Shown: piece by piece, positions 24,201 to 32,300 of the stretch | Position numbering within the stretch: position 1 is the first letter of the stretch | How the letters are laid out: each line of letters opens with the position of its first letter | Assembly: GCA_023213315.1 (NCBI GenBank) | Contig: JAKCPI010010687.1 | Location: forward strand, 1 to 64,000 | Origin: Euborellia annulipes | Taxonomy: Eukaryota > Arthropoda > Insecta > Dermaptera > Anisolabididae | Direction: 5' to 3' | Length of the DNA stretch: 64,000 nt | Translations under genes and position numbers: made by a program | The notes under the pieces: model-generated | What the model was told of the DNA's origin: nothing | The model's database searches: none | Seen by the model: only the letters and a program-made list of their open reading frames with translations

Positions 24201-26999
24201 TAACAAATGCTTACCGCCCATTTTTTTCTAAAAAAAAATGACTTTTCCGAATGCGAGTTTGGTTTAAATTAAAAGGGTTGTATGGAGCCCATGAATAATA
24301 TATAAATATTTAAGGTCAATCTATTATAAATTTAATGAATGCGTTATAAATGACCATTTAACTACTTTATATTTAGTTACGGGATGACAGAGTGGAAGCT
24401 CCGTTTTTTTTTTTTTTTTTTTTACAAAATTTGAAAAAATTACATCAGTAGAGTACTAATACTCAAAGTTTCCCAAAGATGAGCCAATTTGTTTTATTTT
24501 TTGGAAATAGTATATATTTGAAATTTCAAAGAAATCGTCAAAGGGGATATTAAGAAAATTGGAAACAACCAAAAAAGTACCTCAGTAAAGTTCTAGTACT
24601 CGAAGTTTCCCAAAGGTGAGACCTAGCTCAATTTCATATTGGTACCAGAAATATTATATATTTAAAATTTGAAAAAAAAAAAACAAAAAAAAACGTAGAA
24701 TCGTTTTCCAGAACTGATGTGCTTATAATAAAAGCTTGTTTAATAGTATAAGATATATTAAATTATATGGTCTTGATAATAATGTGATCATGAATCAGAT
24801 TTTCCCCAATTTCTCCCCTATTTAAATAATTTCTATGTAAAGTCTATTTGTTTAAAGTACTAACATTTTTTAATATATTATGTAAAAATGGCATATTTTA
24901 TAAATGGGCTAATTTCATTAAATTTTATCATGAGTTTTATATTTTCAAGAATCTCTAATAAAAGAAAATTTAATAAAATAAATGTTAAGATATTTTTTTA
25001 ATTATGAATTAAATTTCAGAATAATTTATAAATAATTAAATATGAGAAAACTAACCTGAAGGCCATATGATTTCCTCCGGCGTTTGGCTGCAACACCCAC
25101 ATGTGTGATTGAATCTGTTTCAGAAGGCGTCTCTTTATCACTTTTATGAGAAGATGAAGACGGAGACAGATCATCGTTTTCTCTTTTTCGTTTCAAACCT
25201 AACATTGATGTAGTCTTTTCACTAATTGATTCCAAAACAACACTTGGTTGAATTTCACTGAGAATCTTAGTATCTTTGCTAGTTTCATTATTTTTTTCTT
25301 TAAATTCGTCAATAATATTTACTTCCATTTCATTTAAAGAATCATTTTGCTTTATTTTTTCTTCCTCGTTGGATAATTCTTTTTTCTCTATATTAACAAT
25401 ATTTTCATTAATTTGTTGATTTGCTACATTTTTTTCTTCTTTATTAGATTCCTTTTTATTATTTTCATTTGCATTATCTTTTTCATTTGCAGTTTCATCA
25501 ATCTCGGTAGCTTCTTCGTTACTTTCTTTATTCGCTTCTTTGTTCACATCTTCATTTACTACTTGGTGTGTATCTTCGTTCATTTTTTGATGCGCCTGTT
25601 CGTTAATTTCTTGTTGCGCATCTTCATTAACTTCTTGATGAACTTCATCTCTAATTTCTTGATGCTCCTGTTCGTTAATCTCTTCAATCACCTGTTCGTT
25701 CATTTTTTCATTCACCACATTAACATTTTCGTTAATTTCTTCATTTATTTCTTCATTCATTGCTTCCTCAGTAATTTCTTCATTTACTTCTTCAGTAATT
25801 TCTTCATTTGCTTCCTCTGTAATTTCTTCATTTGCTTCCTCTGTAATTTCTTCATTTGTTTCCTCAGTAATTTCTTCATTTACTTCCATTTCACTAATTT
25901 CTTCAGTGCCTTGTTCTTCATTGTCTTGTTCATTAGATTCCTCCTCTTCTTCTTCATCCTCCTCTTCCTCATCCTCGTCTTCTTCTTCTTCACCGCCTCT
26001 GCCTTCAAGTTCCTCATCTTTTTCCACATCCTCTCCAATTTCATCAATTTCCCCCTCTCCTCCTGTTTCATCTTCGACTTCAACTTCTCCTTCTAAGACA
26101 CCTTCCTCTTCTACCTCTTCTTCTTCTTCTTCTTCTTCTTCTTCTTCTTCAATAACTTCAGGAGTTTGTTCTTCTTCTCTTTCTTCTTCATCATTGTCCT
26201 CATCCTCCTCTTCATCTTCTTCGTTGTCATCATCTTCTTCATCCTCTTCGTTACTTCCCGAAAGCCATGTAAGACCTTCCTCTTCAAGTTCTTCCATTTC
26301 TTCTTCGTCCTCTTGTTGAGTTTCTGTCGTACTTCTAGGAGATTCGACTAAACTTTTTATTAAACGTCGTTGTTTAGCTAAAATTTCTGGATTTGTACTA
26401 CATCTCGTGATTCTTGATGTGGTTTTTATTTCTGTTTTATTATTATCTTCAATGCTTGATTCTCTGAAATGAAATTTAATAGTTAGATAAATTTTGGACG
26501 ACCAAATCATAATAATGTTAAAGATATTTATCTTTTATAGAACCATTTGGGTTGAAAAAATATCTGGATGGTAAATATGTGATAATTTAAAGATAAGTTT
26601 ACAATGGAATGACCCGAAGTTGGAAAGGCGATGCGAAAACGCGCATGCTTGCCAAGCAAGTGGCTCAGCAACCCAACCCACTTATAAATAGCGGAGCCGC
26701 CAGCCACGTTGCAACGTCGCCAAGAGTGGCCTTGGACTCCCATTAGGGGGGCTCGGTCTCTGCACCACTTGGAGTTCTTTATTCACCCAATAAAAATAAA
26801 TACATATGTTTATATATCCTAAGAATCATCTCAATATAAACAGCATTAACGATCGAAGTTTGTTGTAAATATATGTATATATATATATAATGTTTTAATA
26901 ATTAAAGCGATCATACCCGCTGTTGGTGTTGTCTGAGTCTTCTTGTTCCTTGCCGGAAGACGCCTCGGAGACAACATCCTGAGGGCTTTCCTCGCTCAT
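3047..26999 (-). CDS. ZMYND8: ZMYND8-like PHD-bromo-PWWP chromatin reader, 5' part, eight exons (3' end outside window)
   Basis: Spliced gene; its eight exons join with consistent phase into 846 residues without a stop. Order: acidic low-complexity region (about 28-470), basic NLS-like KRRRK just before residue 497, PHD finger (506-546, all eight zinc ligands), bromodomain (about 575-665, with conserved HPMDL and the acetyl-lysine Asn at 645), CPDC zinc-knuckle cysteines (672-691), PWWP domain (about 692-760, FPFWPA) and a post-PWWP helix. This order is diagnostic of ZMYND8 (PRKCBP1/RACK7), a nuclear reader of acetylated and methylated histone tails that recruits repressor complexes. The MYND finger is not in the window, so the gene runs off the left edge. 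The start is the first ATG after an in-frame stop. Introns reach 8.5 kb and are full of repeats. The N-terminal acidic extension of roughly 470 residues is unusual for the family. Confidence 0.93.
3495..3611. repeat. MITE-S, copy 2
   Basis: Ends CATTCTTTG and CAAAGAATG with the conserved GATCAAAGCGAGCTGAGTAG core. Confidence 0.7.
3820..4083. repeat. hAT-type element remnants
   Basis: Contains GGTTGGGAACCACAG and, inverted, CAGTGGTCCCCAACCCC, the classic terminal motif of hAT elements. Coding capacity is absent. Boundaries are uncertain. Confidence 0.5.
4122..4238. repeat. MITE-S, copy 3
   Basis: The core matches copies 1 and 2 closely; terminal inverted pair slightly decayed. A family-A SINE body fragment follows (4245-4320). 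Confidence 0.65.
4325..5003 (+). repeat. Dispersed repeat R1, near full-length copy
   Basis: Head hairpin with GAAAGTTGTG pairing around a TTACCTTCGGTAA loop region, flanked by CTGG and GTCACACCAGATTTT; AT-rich body; imbedded CA-rich microsatellite followed by GACAGACCATG; conserved GATTCAGGGGACCTC; tail hairpin with ACTTTCTCT and AGAGAAAGT. More than a dozen copies lie in the window. No coding frame. A family-A SINE tail abuts it (5003-5085). Confidence 0.75.
5171..5456. mobile_element. hAT-type MITE, CATGGGCGTA family, copy 1
   Basis: Inverted ends CATGGGCGTACCCAG, exact 8-bp target duplication GTAGTTAA on both sides. No coding capacity. The flanking 5457-5840 is AT-rich with nothing recognisable; a hAT-terminal-like patch lies at 5840-5915. 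Confidence 0.8.
5946..6066. repeat. MITE-S, copy 4
   Basis: Ends CTCATTCTTTGA and TTCAAAGAATG around the conserved core. Confidence 0.7.
6196..6420. repeat. Interspersed repeat with poly-C tract
   Basis: Shares GAAATTTTGGTG and GAACTTTTGTAT blocks with 59485-59690, and ends near a run of more than 20 C (about 6386-6405). No gene. Confidence 0.4.
6511..6634. repeat. MITE-S, copy 5
   Basis: Same core as the other copies. Directly abuts the SINE at 6635. Confidence 0.7.
6635..6815 (+). repeat. tRNA-derived SINE, family B, full copy
   Basis: Head resembles a tRNA: A box region TAGGGCTCAGAGCTAGAGC, an anticodon-arm-like TTGGCTTCTGATACCAA, B box GGGTTCGCATCCC; then AATTGGCTACCAATC and the tail GGTCTAAATAGCCTTCGATG. 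No clean acceptor stem, so it is a SINE rather than a tRNA gene. 6816-7236 is AT-rich with nothing seen. Confidence 0.75.
7237..7512. mobile_element. hAT-type MITE with exact target duplication
   Basis: Ends CAAGGGCGGATCCAG and its inverted match GTATCCGCCCTTG; both flanks read CTAAGGGA. Contains an R1 head fragment (from 7277) and two poly-G runs. Confidence 0.85.
7609..7821 (-). CDS. ZMYND8: ZMYND8 coding exon 7 (PWWP domain)
   Basis: 213 bases, 71 codons, phase 0 at both ends. Begins [20 protein letters not shown], continues [14 protein letters not shown] and ends at CIE before donor GTAAAA. The aromatic positions of the PWWP methyl-lysine and DNA-binding fold are present. Confidence 0.95.
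7899..8148. mobile_element. hAT-type MITE with exact target duplication
   Basis: Ends CAGGGGCTGATTAA and inverted TTAATCCGCCCCTG; both flanks read CTTTTCAC. Carries a family-B SINE tail and poly-C runs. Confidence 0.85.
8262..9002. repeat. Inverted-repeat element with GTTAACG motifs
   Basis: Left CTATTCTATAAGC and right AGAGAATAG ends are roughly inverted, each followed by several TTAACG motifs. Boundaries uncertain. Interrupted by the MITE at 8688-8825. Confidence 0.4.
8688..8825. mobile_element. PIF/Harbinger-like MITE
   Basis: Inverted ends GGCCGGCCATTCACGATCGC, 138 bp, flanked by TTA on both sides. The 3-bp TWA duplication and G-rich ends fit PIF/Harbinger. Confidence 0.75.
9037..9158. 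repeat. MITE-S, copy 6
   Basis: Best terminal pair of the six: CTCATTCTTTGAA and TTCAAAGAATGAG. Just downstream of ZMYND8 exon 6 in its intron. Confidence 0.75.
9312..9445 (-). CDS. ZMYND8: ZMYND8 coding exon 6 (bromodomain end, zinc knuckle)
   Basis: Acceptor TTACAG, donor GTAAGT. Codes the last bromodomain helix ([16 protein letters not shown]), then [19 protein letters not shown] and a final Cys. The cysteines correspond to the zinc site that joins bromodomain and PWWP domain in ZMYND8. Confidence 0.93.
9446..10341. other. ZMYND8 intron 5
   Basis: A hAT-terminal-like CAGAGGGGTTCTTAACC occurs at about 9479. The rest is AT-rich and shows no gene or clear repeat. Confidence 0.5.
10342..10522 (-). 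CDS. ZMYND8: ZMYND8 coding exon 5 (bromodomain core)
   Basis: Acceptor TTTTAG, donor GTGAGT. Codes [20 protein letters not shown] followed by HPMDL and [10 protein letters not shown]. The ZA-loop tyrosines and the acetyl-lysine-binding Asn (N645) are present, so the reader pocket looks intact. Confidence 0.94.
10941..11004. repeat. Perfect 32-bp tandem duplication
   Basis: Two identical adjacent 32-base units starting CAATTATTCTGTAGTGACAG. The sequence immediately before (AAATGACTCACTTGTGT) copies the donor-site context of the bromodomain exon at 10332-10347. The rest of 10523-11940 is AT-rich without recognisable genes. Confidence 0.85.
11950..12260. promoter_or_regulatory. GC-rich, GAGA-rich island in the ZMYND8 intron
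   Basis: GGCTGGCTGGCTTGGCTGG, a CpG-rich stretch near 12030-12090, and a GCGAGAGCGAGAGCGAGAG run contrast with the AT-rich intron. Could be an internal promoter or enhancer. Reading frames on both strands here lack family resemblance and are not called. Confidence 0.35.
12605..12890 (-). repeat. SINE tails, families A and B, adjacent
   Basis: Family-A tail on the minus strand (CACTTTTTTCTCATTCAC to AAGCCATTTGGTATTC), then a family-B tail (GGGTCTAAATATTCTAAG, ATGTCGAAAAATC). Confidence 0.55.
12891..14988. other. ZMYND8 intron stretch
   Basis: An R1-derived fragment with its CACACA tract and GGGGACCTCAAAACG lies at about 13340-13440, and a poly-G run at about 13005. The remainder is AT-rich with no gene. 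Confidence 0.5.
14989..15073 (-). CDS. ZMYND8: ZMYND8 coding exon 4 (PHD-bromodomain linker, helix Z)
   Basis: An 85-base exon with acceptor TTACAG and donor GTAAGT. With the split Arg codon it codes [18 protein letters not shown] and on to MKDYEG, matching the family helix between PHD finger and bromodomain. A longer reading frame running into the intron at 14569 is not coding. Confidence 0.9.
15695..15795 (-). repeat. tRNA-like SINE head
   Basis: On the minus strand a clean T-arm-like hairpin CCTGG-TTCGGCC-CCAGG with B box GGTTCGGCCCC, preceded by GGTAGATCGCCCG. No full cloverleaf. 15074-15694 and 15796-16080 are AT-rich without genes; a poly-T run lies at about 16085-16110. Confidence 0.5.
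16568..17010. mobile_element. Tc1/mariner-type MITE, copy 1, split by a SINE
   Basis: Long inverted arms starting CAGTCAGGGACAAT and ending near TGTCTCTCACTT, flanked by TA. About 60 bp of each arm pairs (TGATTATTTCATTGTTTTT and its complement). The middle is interrupted at 16675-16893. Confidence 0.8.
16675..16893 (+). repeat. tRNA-derived SINE, family C, with target duplication
   Basis: 219 bp. A box TGGCTAAGCCGG, B box GGTTCGGATCC, conserved GGCCTAATTGGCCTAAG, end AACCTAACCTAACC. Flanked on both sides by TTAATGGTTCAA (12 bp), so it inserted into the MITE by retrotransposition. A diverged relative lies at 42250-42690. Confidence 0.85.
17050..17500 (+). repeat. SINE family B copy split by a MITE
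   Basis: ATTTATTTCAATCGAATTGG then GGATC, interrupted, then resuming AAATGGCCTTGGCGCCG. Confidence 0.7.
17177..17462. mobile_element. PIF/Harbinger-like MITE
   Basis: Inverted ends GGCCCATTCTACACGAGC and its complement; TAA duplicated at both borders; 286 bp, no coding frame. It sits inside the family-B SINE tail, which is continuous once the MITE and one TAA are ignored. Confidence 0.88.
17813..18332. mobile_element. hAT-type MITE
   Basis: Ends CAGTGCTGGATTA and TTAATCCGGCACTG. Allowing for the next MITE, the flanks AACATGCT and TATATGCT agree at 6 of 8 positions. Contains a reversed family-B SINE piece (17890-17990). Confidence 0.65.
18335..18534. mobile_element. Tc1/mariner-type MITE, copy 2
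   Basis: CAGTGAGGGACAATATTAAG and inverted TATTGTCCCTCACT, TA on both sides, 200 bp with arms pairing over most of the length. It begins right at the end of the preceding hAT MITE. Confidence 0.85.
19030..19205 (+). repeat. SINE family A fragment
   Basis: TTAAGCCATTTGGATACC body and GTATGTGAGTGTGAATGGG tail. A hAT-like terminal patch CAGTGCTTTTTAAAG precedes at about 18861. Confidence 0.6.
19210..22956. other. AT-rich ZMYND8 intron stretch
   Basis: Mostly low-complexity AT with TA microsatellites near 19673, 19752, 21645 and 22150. One GC-richer patch (21177-21383) has a 68-codon plus-strand frame without recognisable domains or splice context; it may be an unknown exon or repeat. Nothing else is supported. 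Confidence 0.45.
22957..23160 (+). repeat. 5S-rRNA-like SINE (SINE3 type)
   Basis: The head resembles 5S rRNA: a box-A-like AGTTAAGTGATGCC at 23005, GCGCGG after it, and a box-C-like GGGATTGGTAACC about 31 bases on, the spacing of the 5S internal promoter. The body has CAATCAGAGTGTATAACGTC and CCCGGTAGCCAT; an A run ends it. The body recurs at 51870-51912. Confidence 0.6.
23172..23372. repeat. SINE family D: minus-strand head and plus-strand tail
   Basis: Head (minus) with ATGCCCCGGATAGGCTGGAG; tail (plus) TATGACTTGTC, then TTCGAAATCGAGG and TCTTATTCAAATATATAG. Inverted arrangement like that at 30430-30865. Confidence 0.6.
23626..23807 (-). CDS. ZMYND8: ZMYND8 coding exon 3 (PHD finger)
   Basis: Codes [16 protein letters not shown] onward. 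The zinc ligands C506, C509, C518, C521, H526, C529, C543 and C546 form a complete C4HC3 PHD finger ending WLCPEC. Acceptor ATACAG continues in phase 0 from the acidic exon; donor GTGCGA leaves phase 2. In ZMYND8 this finger packs against the bromodomain and binds the histone H3 tail. Confidence 0.93.
23808..25055. other. ZMYND8 intron 2
   Basis: Contains a poly-T run (24405-24423) and two R1-core-like fragments (24430-24690, each with a CAGTA-AGTACTA-type block and AGTTTCCCAAAG). No gene seen. Confidence 0.5.
25056..26463 (-). CDS. ZMYND8: ZMYND8 coding exon 2 (acidic low-complexity region, NLS)
   Basis: A 1408-base exon with acceptor TTTCAG and donor GTTAGT, coding residues 28-497. It holds long Glu/Asp runs written largely as GAA/GAG triplets, then at 25766-25885 a tandem 24-base repeat coding NEEITEEA, then Asn/Glu/Gln-rich sequence. 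Two basic clusters (KRKR and KRRRK) near its end look like nuclear localisation signals. Long antisense Ser- or Phe-rich reading frames here are by-products of the codon pattern. Confidence 0.88.
26600..26790. promoter_or_regulatory. GC-rich patch with TATA-like box in ZMYND8 intron 1
   Basis: CTTATAAATAGCGG (about 26681) is a good TATA-box match on the plus strand; ACGTTGCAACGT (26706-26717) is a perfect palindrome. GC content is well above the flanks. Could be an alternative promoter or a repeat; neither is proven. Confidence 0.3.
26917..26999 (-). CDS. ZMYND8: ZMYND8 coding exon 1 (start codon)
   Basis: Encodes residues 1-27, beginning [14 protein letters not shown], plus two bases of codon 28. 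The ATG is the first in frame after a TAA about 80 bases upstream. The donor GTATGA follows and the exon ends in phase 2. The peptide is Ser/Glu/Asp-rich and leads into the acidic exon. Confidence 0.85.
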
Positions 27000-27984
27000 G
27001 TCGATCGGTGGCGATTTCGCCAACCGGCACTTGGGCCGAAATGTTGAACCAATAGGCAAGCAGGTGTAAGCGTTTTTTTACGAACAAGCTTTAATCCTCT
27101 TCTTCCCGTAACACCTGCTAAATAACAAACCACAATCATTATATTATCAATTATGTATCTTATTATTTAATAGTATCTATTTTAATTAAAATAAACATAA
27201 AATGTGTATGATTAATATAGATTTTATACAAAGTATTTTTTATCACTAGTTAAGATAAGATTATTTGAAAAACTTAAAAATCCCGGGAAATTTTTATTTA
27301 CTTTTTTTTTTTATAATTATGTTTATTAATAATTACACATAATTATTGTTGTTTTTAAATAAATTAAATAAAAATAAAATTAAAAAATAAATGTATACAA
27401 TACCATCATAAAATAAATTAAATGATGTGATGCTTCCTTAGAGAAGTAAATGTTTCAAGTTGTGTTTCTTTCTAGAAAAGGAAACAAAGGTAAATTTATT
27501 CATTATATGATTGAAACCAGAGGTAAGCCAGCATGTTGACATTAGATGTAGGACTCAAAACGTAACTGAATTGCGTCAATAGCCATGGATAAAAAAGTCA
27601 ATGCATGCGCAGTGTATTGGTTTGGTATACAAAAGCGTTTCTGTCTTCACAACTAATTTATTTAGGGGTGGGGGGGGAAGTGAAAATAGCTACAAAATGT
27701 TATTAAGGGGGTGTTGTTTTATGAAATGTGAATGATTACTTACTTTGGTTATGTTATGGAGTAAAAAAGTAGACGATTTACGAGGGCGATGACGGTGTAT
27801 ATCCTTGTGGTATTTGACGATAGCGATAGCGTCGATGTCAACACGGGATCTCGTAGTGAGCGTTGAGACTAGCACCACGCAAGTTGGGTAGTCGGCATCC
27901 AAGTGCTGCCGCCCCTTCTCTTTTGCCTTTATCCCCACTCCGATATATCGACCCTAGAGCAACCAATAGAGGGGGCGGTCTCTT

Positions 27985-28052
27985 GGCCCCTTTCTGCTCA
28001 CCACACACTTCTGTTTCTTCAAAGCACTTCCTACAATCATAAAGAATATCAA
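27985..28052 (+). other. MTMR9: Candidate MTMR9 5' untranslated exon (3' end at a strong donor)
   Basis: AAGTGAGT at 28051-28058 is a strong donor just downstream of the CCAAT/GC-box island. It pairs naturally with the acceptor TTCTTTCAG at 28685-28693, two bases before the MTMR9 ATG. The exon's 5' limit is not visible; cDNA would settle it. Confidence 0.45.
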
Positions 28053-28384
28053 GTGAGTTTTTGTTTAAAGATTTTCTTTTACTCAAAGTGACAATCGTAC
28101 TCTTGAGTGGGTGGATGACCCTTGGTGCTACATAAAGGTGAAAGCCGCATGGTAACACCTCTCACTGACAACTGTCAAATTGCCATCTTTTTAATTACTA
28201 TTATTTTAATCTAAACAAACTTATTTTGGTCATAATAAAATTGCTCTCTTATAATTTTTTAAATCTTTCATCTTAAATTAATATATAATATATTTATTTG
28301 AATATCTATCATACTTGTTTATATAAGTATAACATGCAGAAGCTGTAATATGCACAAATTATTTTCCATATAACAATTAATTTA

Positions 28385-28388
<4 letters not shown>

Positions 28389-28440
<52 letters not shown>
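28389..28440. repeat. TA microsatellite
   Basis: About 25 TA units in the presumed MTMR9 5' intron. Confidence 0.9.
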
Positions 28441-28443
<3 letters not shown>

Positions 28444-28695
28444 ATATATATTTTCTATTAGAAATAAAATAATTCTACCATTTATCATTAATTTTTTTTA
28501 AAAGTAAAACCGGTATATATATACACAGTAAAATTCAAATATTGCAGTATATAAAATATAACAGTGAGCCGGCAATTAAGATTAAATAATTGAAATTTGG
28601 CATTTGCTTGTTTCAATCAGTTCTTATTTAAAAATTATAATTTGTATTTTTTTAAACTTTTAAATGGATTATTTTATTCCATTATTCTTTCAGAC

Positions 28696-28842
28696 ATGGA
28701 GTTTGCTGAATTGATTCTGATTCCTAAGGTGGATCGAGCCACTCTTGTTGCTCCTCTTTCACAACCAATGGATGGTACTCTTTGTATATCAGGCCATCAC
28801 CTTATTCTCTCATCGCGAAAGGAGGGCGAGGAAGAACTATGG
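28696..28842 (+). CDS. MTMR9: MTMR9 coding exon 1
   Basis: Residues 1-49, MEFAELILIPKVDRATLV to EEELW, the start of the PH-GRAM domain. The GHHLILSSR motif is typical of MTMR9. Donor GTAAAA, phase 0. The next intron is only 60 bases. Confidence 0.96.
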
Positions 28843-29334
28843 GTAAAATTCTAATAACCAGACCAAACAAAGCGTCGTTTATTAATATATTTTCATTTAC
28901 AGTTATTACATAAAAACGTTGATGCAGTAGAACGACGAGCTAATACAGCTGGCGCTGGCGGAATTGTAGTACTCAAATGCAAGGATTTTCGACAAATTCA
29001 ACTTCATATTTTAAACAACGATGAATTTAATAAAGTAGCCGCGACTATTGAACGCCTCAGCTCTCTTGGTTTGTTCATACAATTTTAATAATATTGTTTG
29101 TAAATGTAAAGTGAGGGTCAATATTAAGTCCCACCCATGCGTTTTCAAGTTGTGATTATTTTATTGTTTTTAAATAAATATTATATATTTTTTAATAGAA
29201 ACTTTCAAGGTTCAAACCTTGAAAATTTCCAATAAAGATTTTAATTTTCTTTTATAAAAACCATGAAATAATCACACGTAGAAAACGTATGGGTGGGACT
29301 TAATATTGACCCTCACTGTACATACATACCCCAT

Positions 29335-29399
<65 letters not shown>

Positions 29400-32300
29400 T
29401 CAATGCCTCATATCATCCCCTGTGTTTAAAATGAAATTTCGGCTTTATTTCCCCACTAGAAATGGTCAAGGTATTCAAAGAGCGTCAGGCTTGCTTGTTC
29501 GAGCTCTTGGTTATATCTATAAATCAGAGGATAAGCCAAGGAAATGTGTGTATAGCCTAATGTATATATGCTATTATGTTATCTATTAATAAATTGCCTT
29601 TAAACATTATCTCATATTTGAAATACATAGAGTGAAAAAATATGCATTCATTTGTCAAGTGGATGACTCAATTTAAAGGAATCATAAAGTATATATATAC
29701 CGGTATATCATATGATCAAATATTACAAGCTTTTCATTAAATTGCATGCAAACTCAATAACAATAATTTAAAATTCTCTCTATTTAAGATTTTAACATTC
29801 TATTTATTAAATTATTTTGCCAAAGAATCATAATTTTTGACATTATTTTTTAAATATTTGAAAATTTTTTCTTAAATATTTTCTAATAGAAATATTATCA
29901 TAGGTCCTCACAAAGTCTTTGATCAAAGATAATGTGAATTAATAACTCTTAATAAAAATAAATTTATTCCAATCAAATATTGAAGAATAAGAAATTTTTG
30001 AAAAATGTTCTATTGATAACTCAGCTTATTCAAAGTTGAACTCAAGATTAAAAGGAAGTTCAAAGTCTAAATATATTTAATAAATGACTTCTTAGCAAAA
30101 TAAAATATGTCAAATGATATGCTAACAGAAAAACGTCATTTCTTCTTATTCGATATATAATATGGTACTCTAAAAACTTTTAAAACTAAAGAGTTTTTCT
30201 CTCTCTACATATTATAATGCTACATTTTCCTAAGTTTACTCAAATTGGAATGCTCTAGGTACAATAAAACTCCCAGAATAAGACGTCTCGGCCTGAATTT
30301 CAGTTATTGGAAATTATTCACATAATGCAAGTGCACATGTGATTGAACCAGGATTTGTCAATAATAAAATTTATTTGCTTCATACAAAATTATATGGCTT
30401 CTGATCAGAGATAAATGAAATAAAAATGGTTAAATATTTTTAGACATCTATTTATTTGAATAAGATAATAGTATTCAAAATACCTCGATTCGGACTTAAC
30501 TAGTCATAGATATATTTAACAAGACTGTGAGTGGTGTTTATTGGTGAGGCCAAACATCCCATGGCCCCCGGGAATCGAACTCAGGATCTCCAGCCTTTCC
30601 GGGGCATAGGCGTGCTGTCCATTGCACCAGGCCACCGAACTCTCGACAAGTGATAAATTTTTCTTTAAAGTTTTTCACTTTGTTAGTGACTTTCACGACT
30701 AACTGCATATAAGGGGAAGTGAGTTTTATTGGTGTAGGTTGAGGTGGCCTGGTGCAATGGACAGGACAGCACGCTTATGCCCCGGAAAGGCTGGAGATCC
30801 TGGGTTCGATTCCCGGGGGCCATGGGATGTTTGGCCTCACCAATAAACAACACTCACAGTCTTGTTTAAAATAAAAATGATTTTATGTCTGATCTTGGTT
30901 GGGCATAGAAGCTATATAAACAAATAAATTTTATGGAATGGAAAAGAGCAAGAACAGGTGCAACAAATAAAGAGAAGCCTTTGGATGCCAAATGCCGAAA
31001 AGGAAACGTAAGGCTCTCTTTATTTGCTGCATCTTTACTTGCTCTTTTCCATTCCATAACATCAACAGCAACTTCTCTTCAACATGAATCAATTTTATTA
31101 TTGACAAATCCTGGTTCAATCACATGTGCACTTGCATTATGTGTATAATTTCCAATAACTCAAGATGGCCAAATAAATTCAGGCCGAAACGTCTTATTCT
31201 GGAAGTTTTATTGAACCTCGAGCATTTGGCTGATATCCTTATCTCACCATTTTAATCACATCACAGCCACAACTTCAAGCAAGTAAAAGAATTTCAATAT
31301 AGAACAACTTTTTGAGTTTAAAAAAGAGGCATAGTAGTTGAAATTCATCAAATTTGTGACTAGGAAGTTTCAAATTTGATAAATTGGTAAATCAATTATC
31401 AGTTTTGTAAAACTAATTAAATCTATTTATCCAAAATAAATATGAATAATCTCTATTCTTTTAGGATAACCTTTCAAGAGTTTATATATAAATAAAAGAG
31501 AAAAGCATCTTATTAAATTAGTAAAAATTATATATATATATATATATATATATTTATGTTAAAGGAATTATATTAAATATGAACATATCAAATAAATAGG
31601 ACTATGTAGTTAGATATTATATTTTTTAAAATGTTTATAGTATAGTTATATCTTCATCTGAAAACATTTAATAATAATTTTAGCCATCTACTAATTAAGA
31701 TTACACTTTATAAATATATTTTTATCTATGGTTCATATTTGTTTTTTTTTAATATAAATAACATAATTGTTTTATCGTTCTAAAATGCTTTTCTTATTTT
31801 AATTTAATACATGTAGATCTCTGAAAGCTGGTAATTATAAAGTGAATCCAAAGGCTAAGTGCTAAAAATAAAACTGCTTCGAACGTGACACATGCCAACA
31901 TTTTTCATACTATTTTCTAAACTTAAATATCAACGTCCTGGAGCGTTACATATTTTCTTTATATATTTCATACAAAAATATTTACTAATCAGTTTAAAAG
32001 AATATTTGGAATATTATTTATAAATAATGAATATAATTTTAAACTAAGTGAAACTAACCTAAAAATTTTGAAATACTACCCCCAAATATAAGAACCAATT
32101 TTTAAATAAAGGCAGCATCTTGAGCTTCAAAAATAATATACTGTAATCATTTATTACATATAAGACTAATATAAATAGGGTAAAGAAATTTACCTTAATA
32201 TGTTCCGTTTTTCATCTTTAGAAAGTTTATGAGATGGTCTATTAATGAACGGATGAATTTATCAAAGAGGTTTGGCTCGGCTTTTACAAGCACAACACAG

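Larger units (their letters stand above)
27000..28695. promoter_or_regulatory. Head-to-head promoter region between ZMYND8 and MTMR9
   Basis: Divergent starts lie 1.7 kb apart. A GC-richer island at 27780-28150 contains CCAAT (27963-27967) next to a GC box GGGGGCGG (27971-27978); another ATTGG/CCAAT lies near 27048 by the ZMYND8 start. No clear TATA box sits near either start. 27120-27780 is AT-rich with no gene. Shared promoter use is inferred from layout only. Confidence 0.55.
30241..31230. mobile_element. Large palindromic (Penelope-like) element with internal SINE pair and foldback
   Basis: Outer arms 30241-30372 and 31089-31230 are inverted copies sharing CACATGTGATTGAACCAGG and a hammerhead region. 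Inside lie a pair of inverted family-D SINE heads and a further 126-base foldback. The same arm is found at 32526-33002. Confidence 0.65.

Noticed and set aside
25413..26351. Long plus-strand frames rich in Phe/Ile or Ser opposite the ZMYND8 acidic exon
   Set aside because: They mirror GAA/GAG codons on the other strand; the minus frame alone joins in phase to the PHD exon.
28597..28695. An upstream in-frame start for MTMR9
   Set aside because: A strong acceptor two bases before the family-typical MEFAEL start shows this stretch is intron.
30744..30823. A functional tRNA gene
   Set aside because: Acceptor and T stems are good, but the D arm has an insertion, there is no anticodon stem, and it belongs to a multi-copy family.
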